Positions 54,754-64,000 of a stretch of DNA of 64,000 nucleotides are shown one piece after another. This DNA is from Lactobacillus sp. CBA3606. GTDB lineage: Bacteria > Bacillota > Bacilli > Lactobacillales > Lactobacillaceae. Position numbers and translations under genes: made by a program. The DNA lies in contig NZ_CP027194.1 in the NCBI RefSeq assembly GCF_002970935.1, positions 372,001 through 436,000 on the forward strand, read 5' to 3'. Numbering within the stretch: the stretch's first letter is position 1; each line of letters begins with the position of its first letter. The notes below the pieces were generated by a model. The model ran no database searches. It was not told the DNA's origin and was given only the letters and a program-made list of their open reading frames with translations.

Positions 54754-56409
54754 ATGAAAGATATCGATATTGCACAACAAGTGACACCCGAACCGATTAC
54801 GACTATCGCGGCCAAAGCCGGTTTAACCAGCGATGAGATTGACCAGTATGGGAGTGCGAAAGCTAAGTTGAAGTTGCCATTGCCCAAAAAAGCGACCCAA
54901 CGAAAGTTAATTTTGGTAACGTCGATTAATCCGACGCCGGCCGGTGAAGGTAAGTCCACCGTCACCATTGGACTTGGCGATGCACTAACGAAGCTAGGTA
55001 AGTCAACGATGATTGCATTGCGGGAACCATCCTTAGGCCCAGTTATGGGCATGAAAGGTGGCGCTACTGGCGGGGGCTATTCGCAAGTTATTCCGATGGA
55101 AGATATCAATCTGCATTTTACCGGTGATATGCATGCCCTGACGGCAGCTAATAATACGTTAGCTGCTTTAATTGATAACCATATTCAGCAAGGGAATGCT
55201 TTGGGATTAGATCAACGTCGCATTCAATGGAAGCGCACGTTAGATATTAATGATCGGGCATTACGTCGAATTGTAATCGGATTAGGTGGTCCTACATCGG
55301 GGGTACCACGAGAAGATGGGTTTGATATTACAGTTGCCAGCGAGTTGATGGCAATTTTATGTCTTTCAAAAAACATCGCAGATTTAAAACGGCGGATTAA
55401 TCAGATTGTGATTGGCTATACACATGACCGGCAACCGGTAACTGTGGCCGATTTAAAGGTCGGTGGCGCAATTACGTTGCTCTTAAAAGAAGCGTTGCGG
55501 CCTAATCTGGTCCAAACATTAGCGCATACACCAGCAATGGTCCATGGGGGGCCATTCGCTAACATTGCCCACGGATGTAATAGCGTTTTAGCAACCCAAG
55601 CTGGCTTGAATTTAGCTGATTACACAGTCACCGAAGCTGGTTTCGGTGCTGATTTGGGCGGCGAAAAGTTCATGGATATTAATGTGCCAGCAGTTGGTCA
55701 AGCACCAGATGCGGTGGTGATTGTGGCGACCATTCGGGCGTTGAAATTACATGGTGGTGTCGCTTTAGCCGATTTGGCTACCGAAAATGTAGCGGCATTG
55801 AAGCAAGGTGCAGCTAATTTAGGCCACCACATTCAAGCGATGCAACAATATGGCATTCCAGTAGTGGTTGCAATCAATGAGTTTACGGCGGACACGGCCG
55901 CTGAAATTCAAGCGGTTCAGGACTATTGTTCAGCACTAGGCGTTGATGCAGTCTTGGCCGATGTCTGGGGGCAAGGTGGTGCCGGCGCCACTGATTTAGC
56001 AACGGCAGTCGTTAAGTTGGCGGCGCAACCAAGCACTTTCAAACCGTTATACGATAACAATGATTCCATTGAAGCTAAAGTTATGGCGGTGGTGACCAAG
56101 ATTTATGGTGGTGCTAATGTTGAATACAGTGGTAAAGCGAAACGGCAATTACGTGATTTTGCCAAGTATGGCTGGGATAAATTACCAATTTGTATGGCTA
56201 AAACGCAATACTCATTGAGTGATAATCCGAAGTTGTTGGGCGCCCCAACTGGGTTTACGATTAAGGTGCGCGAATTCGTACCTAAGTTAGGTGCCGGATT
56301 TATTGTGGCCTTAACTGGCAATGTATTAACCATGCCTGGGTTACCGAAACATCCGGCAGCATTAGATATGGATATTACTGATGATGGTCAGATTTCAGGC
56401 TTGTTTTAA
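54754..56409 (+). CDS. fhs: Formate--tetrahydrofolate ligase
   Basis: ATP-dependent enzyme making 10-formyl-THF, 551 residues. The P-loop is [41 protein letters not shown] and [10 protein letters not shown] are near the N-terminus, followed by [15 protein letters not shown] and [14 protein letters not shown]. The C-terminal third has [11 protein letters not shown] and [22 protein letters not shown]. It supplies one-carbon units for purine synthesis. It has its own terminator, so it is monocistronic. Confidence 0.97.
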   Translation: MKDIDIAQQVTPEPITTIAAKAGLTSDEIDQYGSAKAKLKLPLPKKATQRKLILVTSINPTPAGEGKSTVTIGLGDALTKLGKSTMIALREPSLGPVMGMKGGATGGGYSQVIPMEDINLHFTGDMHALTAANNTLAALIDNHIQQGNALGLDQRRIQWKRTLDINDRALRRIVIGLGGPTSGVPREDGFDITVASELMAILCLSKNIADLKRRINQIVIGYTHDRQPVTVADLKVGGAITLLLKEALRPNLVQTLAHTPAMVHGGPFANIAHGCNSVLATQAGLNLADYTVTEAGFGADLGGEKFMDINVPAVGQAPDAVVIVATIRALKLHGGVALADLATENVAALKQGAANLGHHIQAMQQYGIPVVVAINEFTADTAAEIQAVQDYCSALGVDAVLADVWGQGGAGATDLATAVVKLAAQPSTFKPLYDNNDSIEAKVMAVVTKIYGGANVEYSGKAKRQLRDFAKYGWDKLPICMAKTQYSLSDNPKLLGAPTGFTIKVREFVPKLGAGFIVALTGNVLTMPGLPKHPAALDMDITDDGQISGLF

Positions 56410-56417
56410 CCGTTAAG

Positions 56418-56449
56418 AAGTGTTTGGGCCAAGCCCAGGCGCTTTTTTT
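56418..56449 (+). terminator. Terminator after fhs
   Basis: AAGTGTTTGGG pairs with CCCAGGCGCTT, with several G-T pairs, followed by a T run. Confidence 0.85.
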
Positions 56450-56488
56450 GCTTATTTATGGAAAATGAAATTTACGGTGGAAGACCGC

Positions 56489-56516
56489 TTACTAACTTGT
56501 CATTGTCTGGTATAAT
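56489..56516 (+). promoter_or_regulatory. Promoter of the lspA-rluD-pyrR-car transcript
   Basis: TTACTA (56489-56494) and a perfect TATAAT (56511-56516) are 16 bases apart, 33 bases before the lspA start. Confidence 0.55.
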
Positions 56517-56549
56517 TAAACAAGTTTAGCGGATTGTGAGGCGTAAGAA

Positions 56550-56999
56550 ATGTGGATTTATTGGGGTCTAATGTTTATCTTGGTCATCATTGACCAAATT
56601 ATAAAATCAGCAGTGGTACGTCAAATTGCTTTAGGCGCGACCCAAACGGTGGTACCTGGCTTATTTTCATTAACTAATTTACATAATAGTGGTGCAGCTT
56701 GGAGTATTCTGCAAGGTAAAATGGGCTTTTTCTACTTGATTTCCATCGTCGCGTTAGGTGTCATGGTCTATTTACTATGGCGCTTACGGGAACATCGACT
56801 GTATGAATTTGGGATTGTATTAATGATTGCCGGGACTTTAGGGAATTTTATCGACCGGGTCCGTATCGGTTACGTGGTTGATATGTTCCAACTGGATTTC
56901 ATTAATTTTCCAATCTTTAATTTTGCGGATTCATGTTTGACCGTGGGGGTCATTCTTATTTTGATTGCCGTTTTGCGGGATGATACGTTCGATAAATAG
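56550..56999 (+). CDS. lspA: Lipoprotein signal peptidase
   Basis: 149-residue aspartic membrane protease (signal peptidase II) that removes lipoprotein signals. Four helices; the catalytic Asp pair lies in TLGNFIDRVRIGYVVDMF and FPIFNFADSCLTVG. NLHNSGAAWSIL is the substrate loop. Its neighbours rluD and pyrR repeat the Firmicutes order lspA-rluD-pyrR. GTGAGG lies 12 bases before the ATG. Confidence 0.96.
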   Translation: MWIYWGLMFILVIIDQIIKSAVVRQIALGATQTVVPGLFSLTNLHNSGAAWSILQGKMGFFYLISIVALGVMVYLLWRLREHRLYEFGIVLMIAGTLGNFIDRVRIGYVVDMFQLDFINFPIFNFADSCLTVGVILILIAVLRDDTFDK

Positions 57000-57019
57000 G
57001 ACTAAAAGGAGTTAAGAAT

Positions 57020-57943
57020 TTGGCAGGGGCAACGACGGAACAACGATTTAAGGTTAGTGACGAAACGGGTCGGTTAGATAAAGTCTTGGCGGGATTACAA
57101 GCTATTTGGTCACGTTCACAAATTGACAAACTAATTAAGACGGCACAAGTGACCGTCAATGGTCAGCAGCAACCTAGCAAGTATCAGGTTCAAGCTGGTG
57201 ACCAGATCGTGGTGGCGGCCCAGACCGTCCAGACGACTGAATTGACACCAGAGAATATCCCGTTAGACATTGTCTATGAAGATGATGATGTGATTGTGGT
57301 CAATAAGCCGCAAGGGATGGTGGTGCATCCGGCACCGGGACATCCAGATCAAACCTTGGTGAATGCCTTGCTTTATCATAGTCCCCTGTCCACGATTAAT
57401 GGCGAATTTCGGCCAGGCATTGTTCATCGTATCGATAAGGACACGTCAGGCCTACTAATGGTTGCTAAAAACGATCAAGCTCATCATGCGTTGGCGGCCC
57501 AGTTAAAAGCTAAAAAAAATTTGCGAGAATACTGGGCATTAGTCCATGGTGTTATTAAAGAAACGACCGGGACAATTGATGCGCCACTTGGGCGATCACC
57601 TAAGGATCGAAAAAAACAAGCGATTGTCAAGGATGGTCGGCAGGCAGTGACCCATTTTGAGGTATTAAAACGTTATCAACACTACACGTTGATTGCTTGT
57701 CGACTAGAGACCGGACGAACCCATCAAATTCGGGTGCATTTACAATCTATCGGTCATCCCATTGTTGGTGACCCATTATACGGCCCGAAAAAAACAATTA
57801 CTGGGCATGGCCAATTTCTGCATGCTCGGACGTTAGGGTTTGAGCACCCCGTAACGGGCCAATTGATGCAATTTGAAGCACCGTTACCAGCCATTTTTAC
57901 GGCGACTTTGGCGAAGCTTGACAAAACGGATGCAACTCATTAA
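57020..57943 (+). CDS. rluD: RluD-family 23S rRNA pseudouridine synthase
   Basis: 307 residues. An N-terminal S4 RNA-binding domain (RLDKVLAGLQAIWSRSQIDKLI) precedes the synthase core: the catalytic Asp is in GIVHRIDKDTSGLLMVAKN, then CRLETGRTHQIRVH and GDPLYGP. It converts uridines in helix 69 of 23S rRNA if it is RluD proper; the YlyB group of Firmicutes is close. The start is a TTG with AAGGAG upstream. Confidence 0.93.
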   Translation: MAGATTEQRFKVSDETGRLDKVLAGLQAIWSRSQIDKLIKTAQVTVNGQQQPSKYQVQAGDQIVVAAQTVQTTELTPENIPLDIVYEDDDVIVVNKPQGMVVHPAPGHPDQTLVNALLYHSPLSTINGEFRPGIVHRIDKDTSGLLMVAKNDQAHHALAAQLKAKKNLREYWALVHGVIKETTGTIDAPLGRSPKDRKKQAIVKDGRQAVTHFEVLKRYQHYTLIACRLETGRTHQIRVHLQSIGHPIVGDPLYGPKKTITGHGQFLHARTLGFEHPVTGQLMQFEAPLPAIFTATLAKLDKTDATH

Positions 57944-57958
57944 TCTAACAGTAAAGAT

Positions 57959-58052
57959 AGTCCTTTAATCCGGCCCAGTGAGACTGAAAGGCAAACGGGA
58001 ACCATTACCTTTGACGGTCGTGACAAGTTTAATGTCCGACCGTCTTTATTTT
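57959..58052 (+). promoter_or_regulatory. PyrR-responsive attenuator leader
   Basis: The 125-base gap before pyrR has a binding-loop-like segment (TCCTTTAATCCGGCCCAG and GTGAGACTGAAAGG, 57961-57991), close to the PyrR consensus with its GAGRCU core. A terminator follows: GACGGTCG (58013-58020) pairs with CGACCGTC (58037-58044), then TTTATTTT. With UMP, PyrR should hold the leader in the terminating form. The leader lies inside the lspA-rluD transcript, so pyrR and the car genes are controlled by attenuation. Confidence 0.75.
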
Positions 58053-58059
58053 AAATTAG

Positions 58060-58593
<534 letters not shown>

Positions 58594-58624
58594 GTTTCAT
58601 ATTAAAGGATGAGAAGGGATCGAC

Positions 58625-59707
58625 ATGGCAGACCGCTATTTGATTCTTGAAGACGGCAGTGCTTATCTTGGTGAGGGCTTTGGTTCACCAGCGGTTTCTA
58701 CCGGTGAAATTGTGCTAAACACTAGCATGACGGGCTATCAAGAAATTATTACAAATCAAATTTATCATAATCAAATTATTGCTTTTACCCAACCAACGAT
58801 TGGGAGCTATGGGATTAATCACGATAGTTATGAATCAATTTTACCCACGGTTAAAGGTGTGGTGGTGCGCGATGTAGCAAGTATTTCAACCAATCGTCAG
58901 CGCCGCTGGTCACTTGATCAGTATTTAAAGCAACAAAACATTCCAGGAATTAGTCATATTGATACACGGCATCTTGCCAAGCAATTGCGTGCTAGTGGCC
59001 CCATGAAGGCCAGTATTGTGGATGTTGCAGACGCACATGCTTTTGACCAATTAGGCGCCACCGTTTTAACTAATCAGCAGGTTGCCGCTGTCGCAACCCC
59101 GAAGCCGTTTCCTAATCCTGGAACCGGTCTAAATGTGGTGGTAGTTGATTTTGGGTTGAAGCATGGTATTTTGCGAGAGTTAAGTAAGCGTGCTTGCAAT
59201 GTCACCGTTTTACCGTATACGGCCACGATGGAAGAAATCATTAATTTAGATCCCGATGGGGTCATTTTATCGACGGGTCCCGGGAAACCGCAAGACTTAC
59301 CCGACAGTGTCTTAACGATGATTAAAAATGTCCAGACCCGGGTGCCGTTGTTTGCCATTGGCTTAGGTCATGAATTATTTGCGATGGCTAACGGCGCCAA
59401 AATTATGAAGCTTTCACCAGAACATCACGGTGCTAACCATCCAATTCGCGAAGTGATTACGAATCAAATTATCTATGCTTCGCAAGGACAAGGATTTACG
59501 GTTAATCCAGAAACGGTGGATCGTGACAAATTAATTACGACATTTGTAGATTTGATTGATGGTACGATTCAGGGGTTACGTTATCGTGACTTCCCGGCGT
59601 TTTCAATCCAGTTCTTTCCAGATGGTGCCCCAGGTCCAACTGATGCGCGTGATATTTTTGATGAATTCGTTGAATCAATGCAACAAGCAAGGGGGCCGGT
59701 CTGGTGA
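58625..59707 (+). CDS. carA: Carbamoyl-phosphate-synthase small-subunit-like protein, glutaminase triad lost
   Basis: 360 residues, full length. The N-terminal half (LILEDGSAYLGEGFG, NTSMTGYQEIITNQIYHNQI, SHIDTRHLAKQLR) is a normal CarA domain, followed by a class I glutaminase fold. In normal CarA the catalytic Cys is in GICLGHQ and the His-Glu pair in YHPEA. Here the segments read AIGLGHELF (Gly at 246) and FFPDGAPGP (Phe331, Asp333). GPGKP replaces GPGDP. Glutamine hydrolysis is therefore not expected. Four bases overlap carB. Confidence 0.85.
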   Translation: MADRYLILEDGSAYLGEGFGSPAVSTGEIVLNTSMTGYQEIITNQIYHNQIIAFTQPTIGSYGINHDSYESILPTVKGVVVRDVASISTNRQRRWSLDQYLKQQNIPGISHIDTRHLAKQLRASGPMKASIVDVADAHAFDQLGATVLTNQQVAAVATPKPFPNPGTGLNVVVVDFGLKHGILRELSKRACNVTVLPYTATMEEIINLDPDGVILSTGPGKPQDLPDSVLTMIKNVQTRVPLFAIGLGHELFAMANGAKIMKLSPEHHGANHPIREVITNQIIYASQGQGFTVNPETVDRDKLITTFVDLIDGTIQGLRYRDFPAFSIQFFPDGAPGPTDARDIFDEFVESMQQARGPVW

Positions 59708-62271
59708 ATATAGCTAGTCAAACATTACAAAAAGTTTTAATTATTGGAGCCGGCCACAATGATATTGGTCGTGAGGGCCAACATGATGCGGCGGTTACTC
59801 AAATTGGTCAGGCTATTCATAAATTAGGGATTGCAGTTATTTTAGTTGATAACAATCCATTTTCAGTAGCTGCTGAAAACAACTTTGCGGACAAAGTTTA
59901 TCTAGAGCCATTAACGGTCGCCGCTTTGACTAAAATTATTGAAGCTGAGCAACCGACCGGCCTGATAGCGTCGCTAGGTGGTATTCAAGGGGTCAATTTA
60001 GTGCAAGGCTTGATTCGCAATAATGTTTTAAAAAATAACCAGGTTCGATTGTTACAGTGGGATACTGAAACGATTGATATGGTGGTTAATCCAGCACTAA
60101 TGAGCAATCGATTACGAGCTTTAGGTCAACCGGTGATTGCGTCACAAGTTGTGGCGAGTCAAGTTGAGGCTGACCAAGTGGTTAAAGCTGTGGGATTCCC
60201 GGTGATTGTTAAAGCAGTTGCGCCCCGAATCGAAACTAGTCGGCAATTGTGTGAGGATGAAGATGATTTAGCCGTAGCCTTATCGCGCGGCTTTAAACTT
60301 TCGGCGGTTAAGCAATGTATTGTGGAACAAAGTATCGTGGGCTATAAAGAACTTGAATTTGTTGGCATGCGCGATGTGAAAGATACTGCGCTACTAGTCA
60401 GTGGTATGGAAAATTTTGATCCAGTTGGGATTCATTCTGCCGACTCCATTATTTTTGCGCCCACTCAAACGATTACTGATCAGGAGTATCAGCAATTTCG
60501 GTCAGCAACGTTAAAAATTATGCGGGCGTTACATTTAGTTGGTGCTTGCCATATTCAGTTTGCGTTAGATCCGACGACCCAACACTATTATGTGATTAAG
60601 GTGACGCCTTACTTTGATCGCACTATGGCGTTAGCAGCGCGGGCAACGGGTTATCCGATTGCGATGATTGCTGCTAGTTTAATGGTGGGAGTTAGTTTGG
60701 CAGAAGTGAAATTACCGGTTAATTACCGGAAGCAAACCGCATTAATTGAACCGGTTCTTGATCACATTGTTTGTCGAATTCCAGTCTGGCCGTTTAACGT
60801 CTTAAAAAAAGTCAGTCACCAATTGGACACGGTCATGGAGTCAACGGGTTCAGTGATTGGGATTGGCCGTTCCACGGAGGAAGCTTTATTAAAAGGCCTA
60901 CGCTCGACTGATGAATCACGCTATCACGTCATCGCCAATCGACCACAGAATTATTCTGAAGGTGAATTGATTCAGCGGTTGATTCATCCACAAGCTGGCC
61001 GAATGTTAGTCTTATTGGAAGCCCTCAATCGGGGGTATCAAATAGATGAACTAGCTGAATTGACGAAGATCGATGCGTTTTATTTTTATAAATTACGGCA
61101 TATTATCGAAATTGAAGAAGCTTTACGTGCACACCCACTAGATGTACATGCACTGGGTCGGGCCAAGTATTTTGGCTTCACGGATGAAGATGCTGCCGCC
61201 GCTTGGGACGTTGCCCCTAGTAAGGTCAGTCACTTTGCCATTGAAAATGAAATTCAGCCGACGTTTAAAGAAGTTGAGCCAACTGCCGGCGAGTTTACGG
61301 AACAGACCAATACGTATTATTCAACGTATGAATTCGATAATGAAAGTCAGCCCATTACGGAACGGAGTGCGGTGGTGATTGGTTCCGGTGCTAATCGTAT
61401 TGGGACAAATCATGCCAATGACTATCTGGTTTCACAACTCCTATTCTATTTGAAAAAAGCTGATTATCGGCCCATTCTAATTAATGCAAATCCTAATAGT
61501 GTGGCGATGACGCCGCAATTAGCATCTAAACGGTATATTGAACCGAAACAGGTTTCAGATATATTGAATGTGTTAGCGATTGAAAAACCAAGTGTTATTT
61601 TTACCACATATCATGATTACCGGTTGGGACAACAGTTAACGCAACTTGGTTATCATGTGATTCAAATTAATAATAGCTTACCGCGTGAACAGATTAAGAC
61701 TAATGATTCGCCGGCCGTTGAGGTGATTACGGATGGTGAATCAGTCATGATCTTTGGCATTAGTGAGATTATTGCGGGCAATAATTTACGGACCAATGTG
61801 CACGGAGCCATCTCGGTTTTTCCAATTCAAGATAAGGCTGAAAATCAGGCAATCGATGCCTTACGTGCTGAAATTGAGCAGCGGGTGTTGACTTTCGGGG
61901 TGCCCGGGTTATATACCGTTCGGTTAACGATTGTTGATGAAGCGTTGCGTTTAGCAACAGTGGAACCAATGAGTTTAGCAACCATTGCCTTGATTAGTAA
62001 GGCCAGCGGTTCGAGTGTCCCGCGCTTGTTATTGCACGTTAAGCTGGGTGAGCCGTTAGCTGATGTGATGTACGATTATCCTGATACAACGCATCTTAAA
62101 ACGATTTTTGTGCAAGCCAATACATTTCCTTATAATCAGTTACAAATATATGATGATACGGAAATTACCGGTGAACCAGGGCATGCAACTGGGACGGTAA
62201 TTGCCCATGGGGAGACGTTAAAGGCAGCATTAGTGGCCTTAAACGCTGGTAATGAGAGTACTGATTTCTAG
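59704..62271 (+). CDS. carB: Carbamoyl-phosphate-synthase large-subunit-like protein, degenerate and shortened
   Basis: 855 residues against about 1060-1075 in normal CarB. Homology runs throughout, but active-site features are lost. The nucleotide loop reads IIGAGHNDIGREGQHD, the ATP-grasp loop is VKAVAPRIETSRQ instead of MGGTGGG, and the metal/ATP residues Glu299, Asn301 and Arg303 (E. coli numbering coincides) are Lys, Thr and Tyr; Gln285 is kept. The second half lacks most of its ATP-grasp region (after VIQINN) and reads VEPMSLATIAL where VNPR is expected. The C-terminal allosteric domain is absent. The frame is intact. Confidence 0.82.
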   Translation: MNIASQTLQKVLIIGAGHNDIGREGQHDAAVTQIGQAIHKLGIAVILVDNNPFSVAAENNFADKVYLEPLTVAALTKIIEAEQPTGLIASLGGIQGVNLVQGLIRNNVLKNNQVRLLQWDTETIDMVVNPALMSNRLRALGQPVIASQVVASQVEADQVVKAVGFPVIVKAVAPRIETSRQLCEDEDDLAVALSRGFKLSAVKQCIVEQSIVGYKELEFVGMRDVKDTALLVSGMENFDPVGIHSADSIIFAPTQTITDQEYQQFRSATLKIMRALHLVGACHIQFALDPTTQHYYVIKVTPYFDRTMALAARATGYPIAMIAASLMVGVSLAEVKLPVNYRKQTALIEPVLDHIVCRIPVWPFNVLKKVSHQLDTVMESTGSVIGIGRSTEEALLKGLRSTDESRYHVIANRPQNYSEGELIQRLIHPQAGRMLVLLEALNRGYQIDELAELTKIDAFYFYKLRHIIEIEEALRAHPLDVHALGRAKYFGFTDEDAAAAWDVAPSKVSHFAIENEIQPTFKEVEPTAGEFTEQTNTYYSTYEFDNESQPITERSAVVIGSGANRIGTNHANDYLVSQLLFYLKKADYRPILINANPNSVAMTPQLASKRYIEPKQVSDILNVLAIEKPSVIFTTYHDYRLGQQLTQLGYHVIQINNSLPREQIKTNDSPAVEVITDGESVMIFGISEIIAGNNLRTNVHGAISVFPIQDKAENQAIDALRAEIEQRVLTFGVPGLYTVRLTIVDEALRLATVEPMSLATIALISKASGSSVPRLLLHVKLGEPLADVMYDYPDTTHLKTIFVQANTFPYNQLQIYDDTEITGEPGHATGTVIAHGETLKAALVALNAGNESTDF

Positions 62272-62318
62272 TTAAAAGTGCGGTAGCCGATACGATCAGC
62301 GGCACTATAATGAGGTTT

Positions 62319-62363
62319 AAAAGTCATTCCGTAACTAATCAAATTTAGCCGGGATGACTTTTT
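62319..62363 (+). terminator. Terminator after the car-like genes
   Basis: AAAAGTCATTCC pairs with GGGATGACTTTTT across about 20 bases. Confidence 0.8.
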
Positions 62364-62499
62364 GTTTGGCGAATTAGCTGTGATAAATTAAAATTATGTC
62401 AACTAAAGTTGAATCAATACCAATCAACTTTCAAATAGTTGCATTCGAGGTACAGGGTGCTTAAACTGAATTTATTATGAGGAGAGGTCGGAGATATAG

Positions 62500-63570
62500 A
62501 TGGTTAAAGTTACAGCTTGGCGGCAAATGGTCGCAAATTTTCCTAATATTGAAGCGATTAATCAAAGCCATAAGCAAGTGGTTCAGATTAAACAATCATT
62601 AGGGACTCACAAGCTACGGTTGGAAATTGCGAATGACTTTGGGGCGACAGCTTTAGTTATCTCACAATTAGAAATTAGGTTAAATGATCAGGTTGATGCT
62701 TTGCTGGGGCGGGTTAATGGTCAGACTAGTTTTTCGGTACCGGCTCATCAGCGCTGCTGGACGGATTGGCTAACACTGCCAGTGCAGGCAGGAGATTGGT
62801 TAAGAATAGTCACCGTCTCACCCACAACTAGCCCACATACTTTAATGCAAACGTTAGATCAATCACGGATTAAGCTAAAATCAGTAGCGACACAACGGTT
62901 CTTTGGTGTTGATGCGATTGAAGTTGAACGTAGGCAACCGGCCCGGCAACTCTTGTTTTTTGGCGATTCATTAACTAATCAAGGTTATTATTCAGCGGCA
63001 CTGACGCAAGCGTTTGAAAAGCGATTTCCAGACCAATGGGGCGTCATTAATGGTGGGATTTCCGGCAATCGACTCCTACGCCCGGGACATTCCACTTCGG
63101 TGTGGGGTCCTAGCTTTGGTGCGGCGGGGTTAGATCGCTTAGCACACTTATTAGTTGCGCAGCCAGTGGATCAATTAATCTTTATGGCGGGACTGAATGA
63201 TTTGTTACATCCGGGGACCGGTTCACCGATATCGGAACTGCCAACTGCCGCTGAATTGATTGCTGGGTTATTGCAGGTTGAACAATTAGCAGCAAAGACT
63301 CAAACGAAGCTCATTCGGTTAACCGTGACCCCCTTTAAAACCAGCGTGATTGATGGTCAAGCTGGTTGGACAGTTGCAAAGGAGACGCGGCGACAAGCAG
63401 TCAATCACTATTTAGGTCAATTTGATACTACAATTGATGTGGCAAGTTATGTGGCGGCACCAGCGGATCCGGCTAGGTTAGCACCGGAATTTGATTGCGG
63501 CGACCATATTCATTTTTCAGCGACAGGTGGCCAGCTGGTTGCTGACTATATTGCCAGTCAATTGTGGTGA
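62500..63570 (+). CDS. SGNH/GDSL-type esterase with N-terminal beta domain
   Basis: 356 residues. The first 140 form a beta-rich accessory domain (HKLRLEIANDFGATALVISQLEIR). The SGNH core follows: LLFFGDSLTNQGYYS (block I Ser), INGGISGNRLL (Gly), MAGLNDLLHPG (Asn) and FDCGDHIHFSA (Asp/His). It acts on acyl esters; the substrate, perhaps a polysaccharide acetyl group, is unknown. No signal peptide is visible, so it is probably cytoplasmic. GAGGAGAGG lies upstream, with the spacing long. Confidence 0.85.
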   Translation: MVKVTAWRQMVANFPNIEAINQSHKQVVQIKQSLGTHKLRLEIANDFGATALVISQLEIRLNDQVDALLGRVNGQTSFSVPAHQRCWTDWLTLPVQAGDWLRIVTVSPTTSPHTLMQTLDQSRIKLKSVATQRFFGVDAIEVERRQPARQLLFFGDSLTNQGYYSAALTQAFEKRFPDQWGVINGGISGNRLLRPGHSTSVWGPSFGAAGLDRLAHLLVAQPVDQLIFMAGLNDLLHPGTGSPISELPTAAELIAGLLQVEQLAAKTQTKLIRLTVTPFKTSVIDGQAGWTVAKETRRQAVNHYLGQFDTTIDVASYVAAPADPARLAPEFDCGDHIHFSATGGQLVADYIASQLW

Positions 63571-63632
63571 AACAAGTGAACTTTATCATAAAAGGATATT
63601 GCTACTAACAACTAATTTAATGTATTATACAA

Positions 63633-64000
63633 CTAATTGCCTTTGGGACGCCAAAAGGTGGTCATCGTTTGTTTAGTGTCAAGATTGTACTGAATGGCCT
63701 GTTGTAGTAGCGAATAATTAACCGGGTGACCATACGCCACTTGCCAAAGCATGGTCGTGACACGGTCATCGCTAGCACTAATTTGGGGTGCAAAGTGGTC
63801 AAGCGTGGTCTTTTCTAGGGCAATGTTAAAGTGCGGCTTGGCAACACTGAAGCCAACAATAAACGTGTCATGCTGAGTAAACATGGGTTGCTTCCAAGCG
63901 TAACGGGGGGCAAGTTCGGGAAAGGTTGTGCTTACCCAGTTTAGGACGGTTATGACTTGTTTCCGATGAGTTGTATCGGTGATGGCGGTCGTGAAGGGTT
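63633..64000 (-). CDS. DUF1801/YdhG-like protein (partial)
   Basis: The frame is open to the window end, so the start lies beyond 64000. The visible part includes VLNWVSTTFPELAPRYAWKQ, MFTQHDTFIVGFSVAKPHFNIALEK, and the end TTFWRPKGN. This is the DUF1801 fold (YdhG/YobT, similar to frataxin-like iron chaperones in Bacillus). The role here is not known. It converges with the esterase gene. Confidence 0.8.
   Translation of the reverse strand, partial: PFTTAITDTTHRKQVITVLNWVSTTFPELAPRYAWKQPMFTQHDTFIVGFSVAKPHFNIALEKTTLDHFAPQISASDDRVTTMLWQVAYGHPVNYSLLQQAIQYNLDTKQTMTTFWRPKGN

Noticed and set aside
54618-55052. 144-codon minus-strand frame over the fhs promoter and start
   Set aside because: It antisenses the fhs N-terminus and lacks a ribosome site.
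62380-62470. CAACT/AGTTG repeats before the esterase gene as an operator
   Set aside because: The pairs are short, unevenly spaced and compatible with chance in A/T-rich DNA.

Overview
The window reads as chromosome of a lactobacillus, most likely Lactiplantibacillus (the L. plantarum group) or a close relative. The evidence is moderate GC with AAGGAGG-type ribosome sites, the gene order ffh-rpsP-khpA-rimM-trmD-rplS, a mevalonate (not MEP) isoprenoid cluster, the Firmicutes cluster pbp1A-recU / ypsA-gpsB-rnpB-rlmL, and a surface protein whose sorting signal has the LPxTxE form common in that group. The species call is an inference from layout, not from a database search.

Layout: 1-3350 is a translation and secretion block (3' end of ffh, S16, KhpA, RimM, TrmD, L19). 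3487-5727 is a PadR regulator with a DHA2 drug exporter behind a perfect inverted-repeat operator. An SPFH membrane protein follows. 6.8-10.9 kb is an accessory patch: an apparently intact IS200/IS605 element (tnpA, tnpB and a 3' guide-RNA region) lies against a decayed prophage morphogenesis segment. That segment keeps the end of a head protein with a DUF6883-like tail, an overlapping DUF4926-like partner gene and a broken scaffold gene. 10.9-19.5 kb holds metabolic and envelope genes: CsbD-like, C69 dipeptidase, YitT, tautomerase, lysA, K+ channel, a HAD phosphatase and an RsmF-type methyltransferase. 19.6-23.9 kb is the mevalonate operon (mvk-mvaD-mvaK2, then fni behind an internal terminator). 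24.2-36.9 kb holds DinG, a YpmB-like protein, an aspartate aminotransferase, asnS, dnaD, pbp1A, recU, ypsA, gpsB, RNase P RNA and an RlmL-type methyltransferase. 37.0-38.5 kb is a small island of unrecognised genes and remnants. 38.5-40.6 kb is a Y-family polymerase operon with a YolD-like gene and a LexA-type box. 40.7-45.4 kb carries a hydrolase, a duplicated-domain membrane protein and a MarR-controlled ABC exporter. 45.7-49.8 kb encodes a 1385-residue BspA-type leucine-rich-repeat surface protein. 50.1-56.4 kb has a nitroreductase, a GH25 muramidase with two WalR-type boxes, an amino-acid oxidase-like enzyme, an RNase HI-like protein, an EbsA-like protein and fhs. 56.5-62.3 kb is lspA-rluD-pyrR-carA-carB. 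The window ends with an SGNH esterase and a partial DUF1801-type gene.

The most unusual element is the pyrR-linked carbamoyl-phosphate-synthase pair. Both genes are full open frames in a PyrR-attenuated transcript. However, the small subunit has lost its glutaminase Cys and His (and Glu is Asp), and the large subunit has lost the metal- and ATP-binding residues of both halves, part of the second ATP-grasp fold and the C-terminal allosteric domain. It looks like a conserved pseudo-enzyme rather than a carbamoyl phosphate synthase. One speculative role is sensing or regulation next to a second PyrR, because a PyrR paralogue (PyrR2) in L. plantarum is known to link pyr expression to inorganic carbon.
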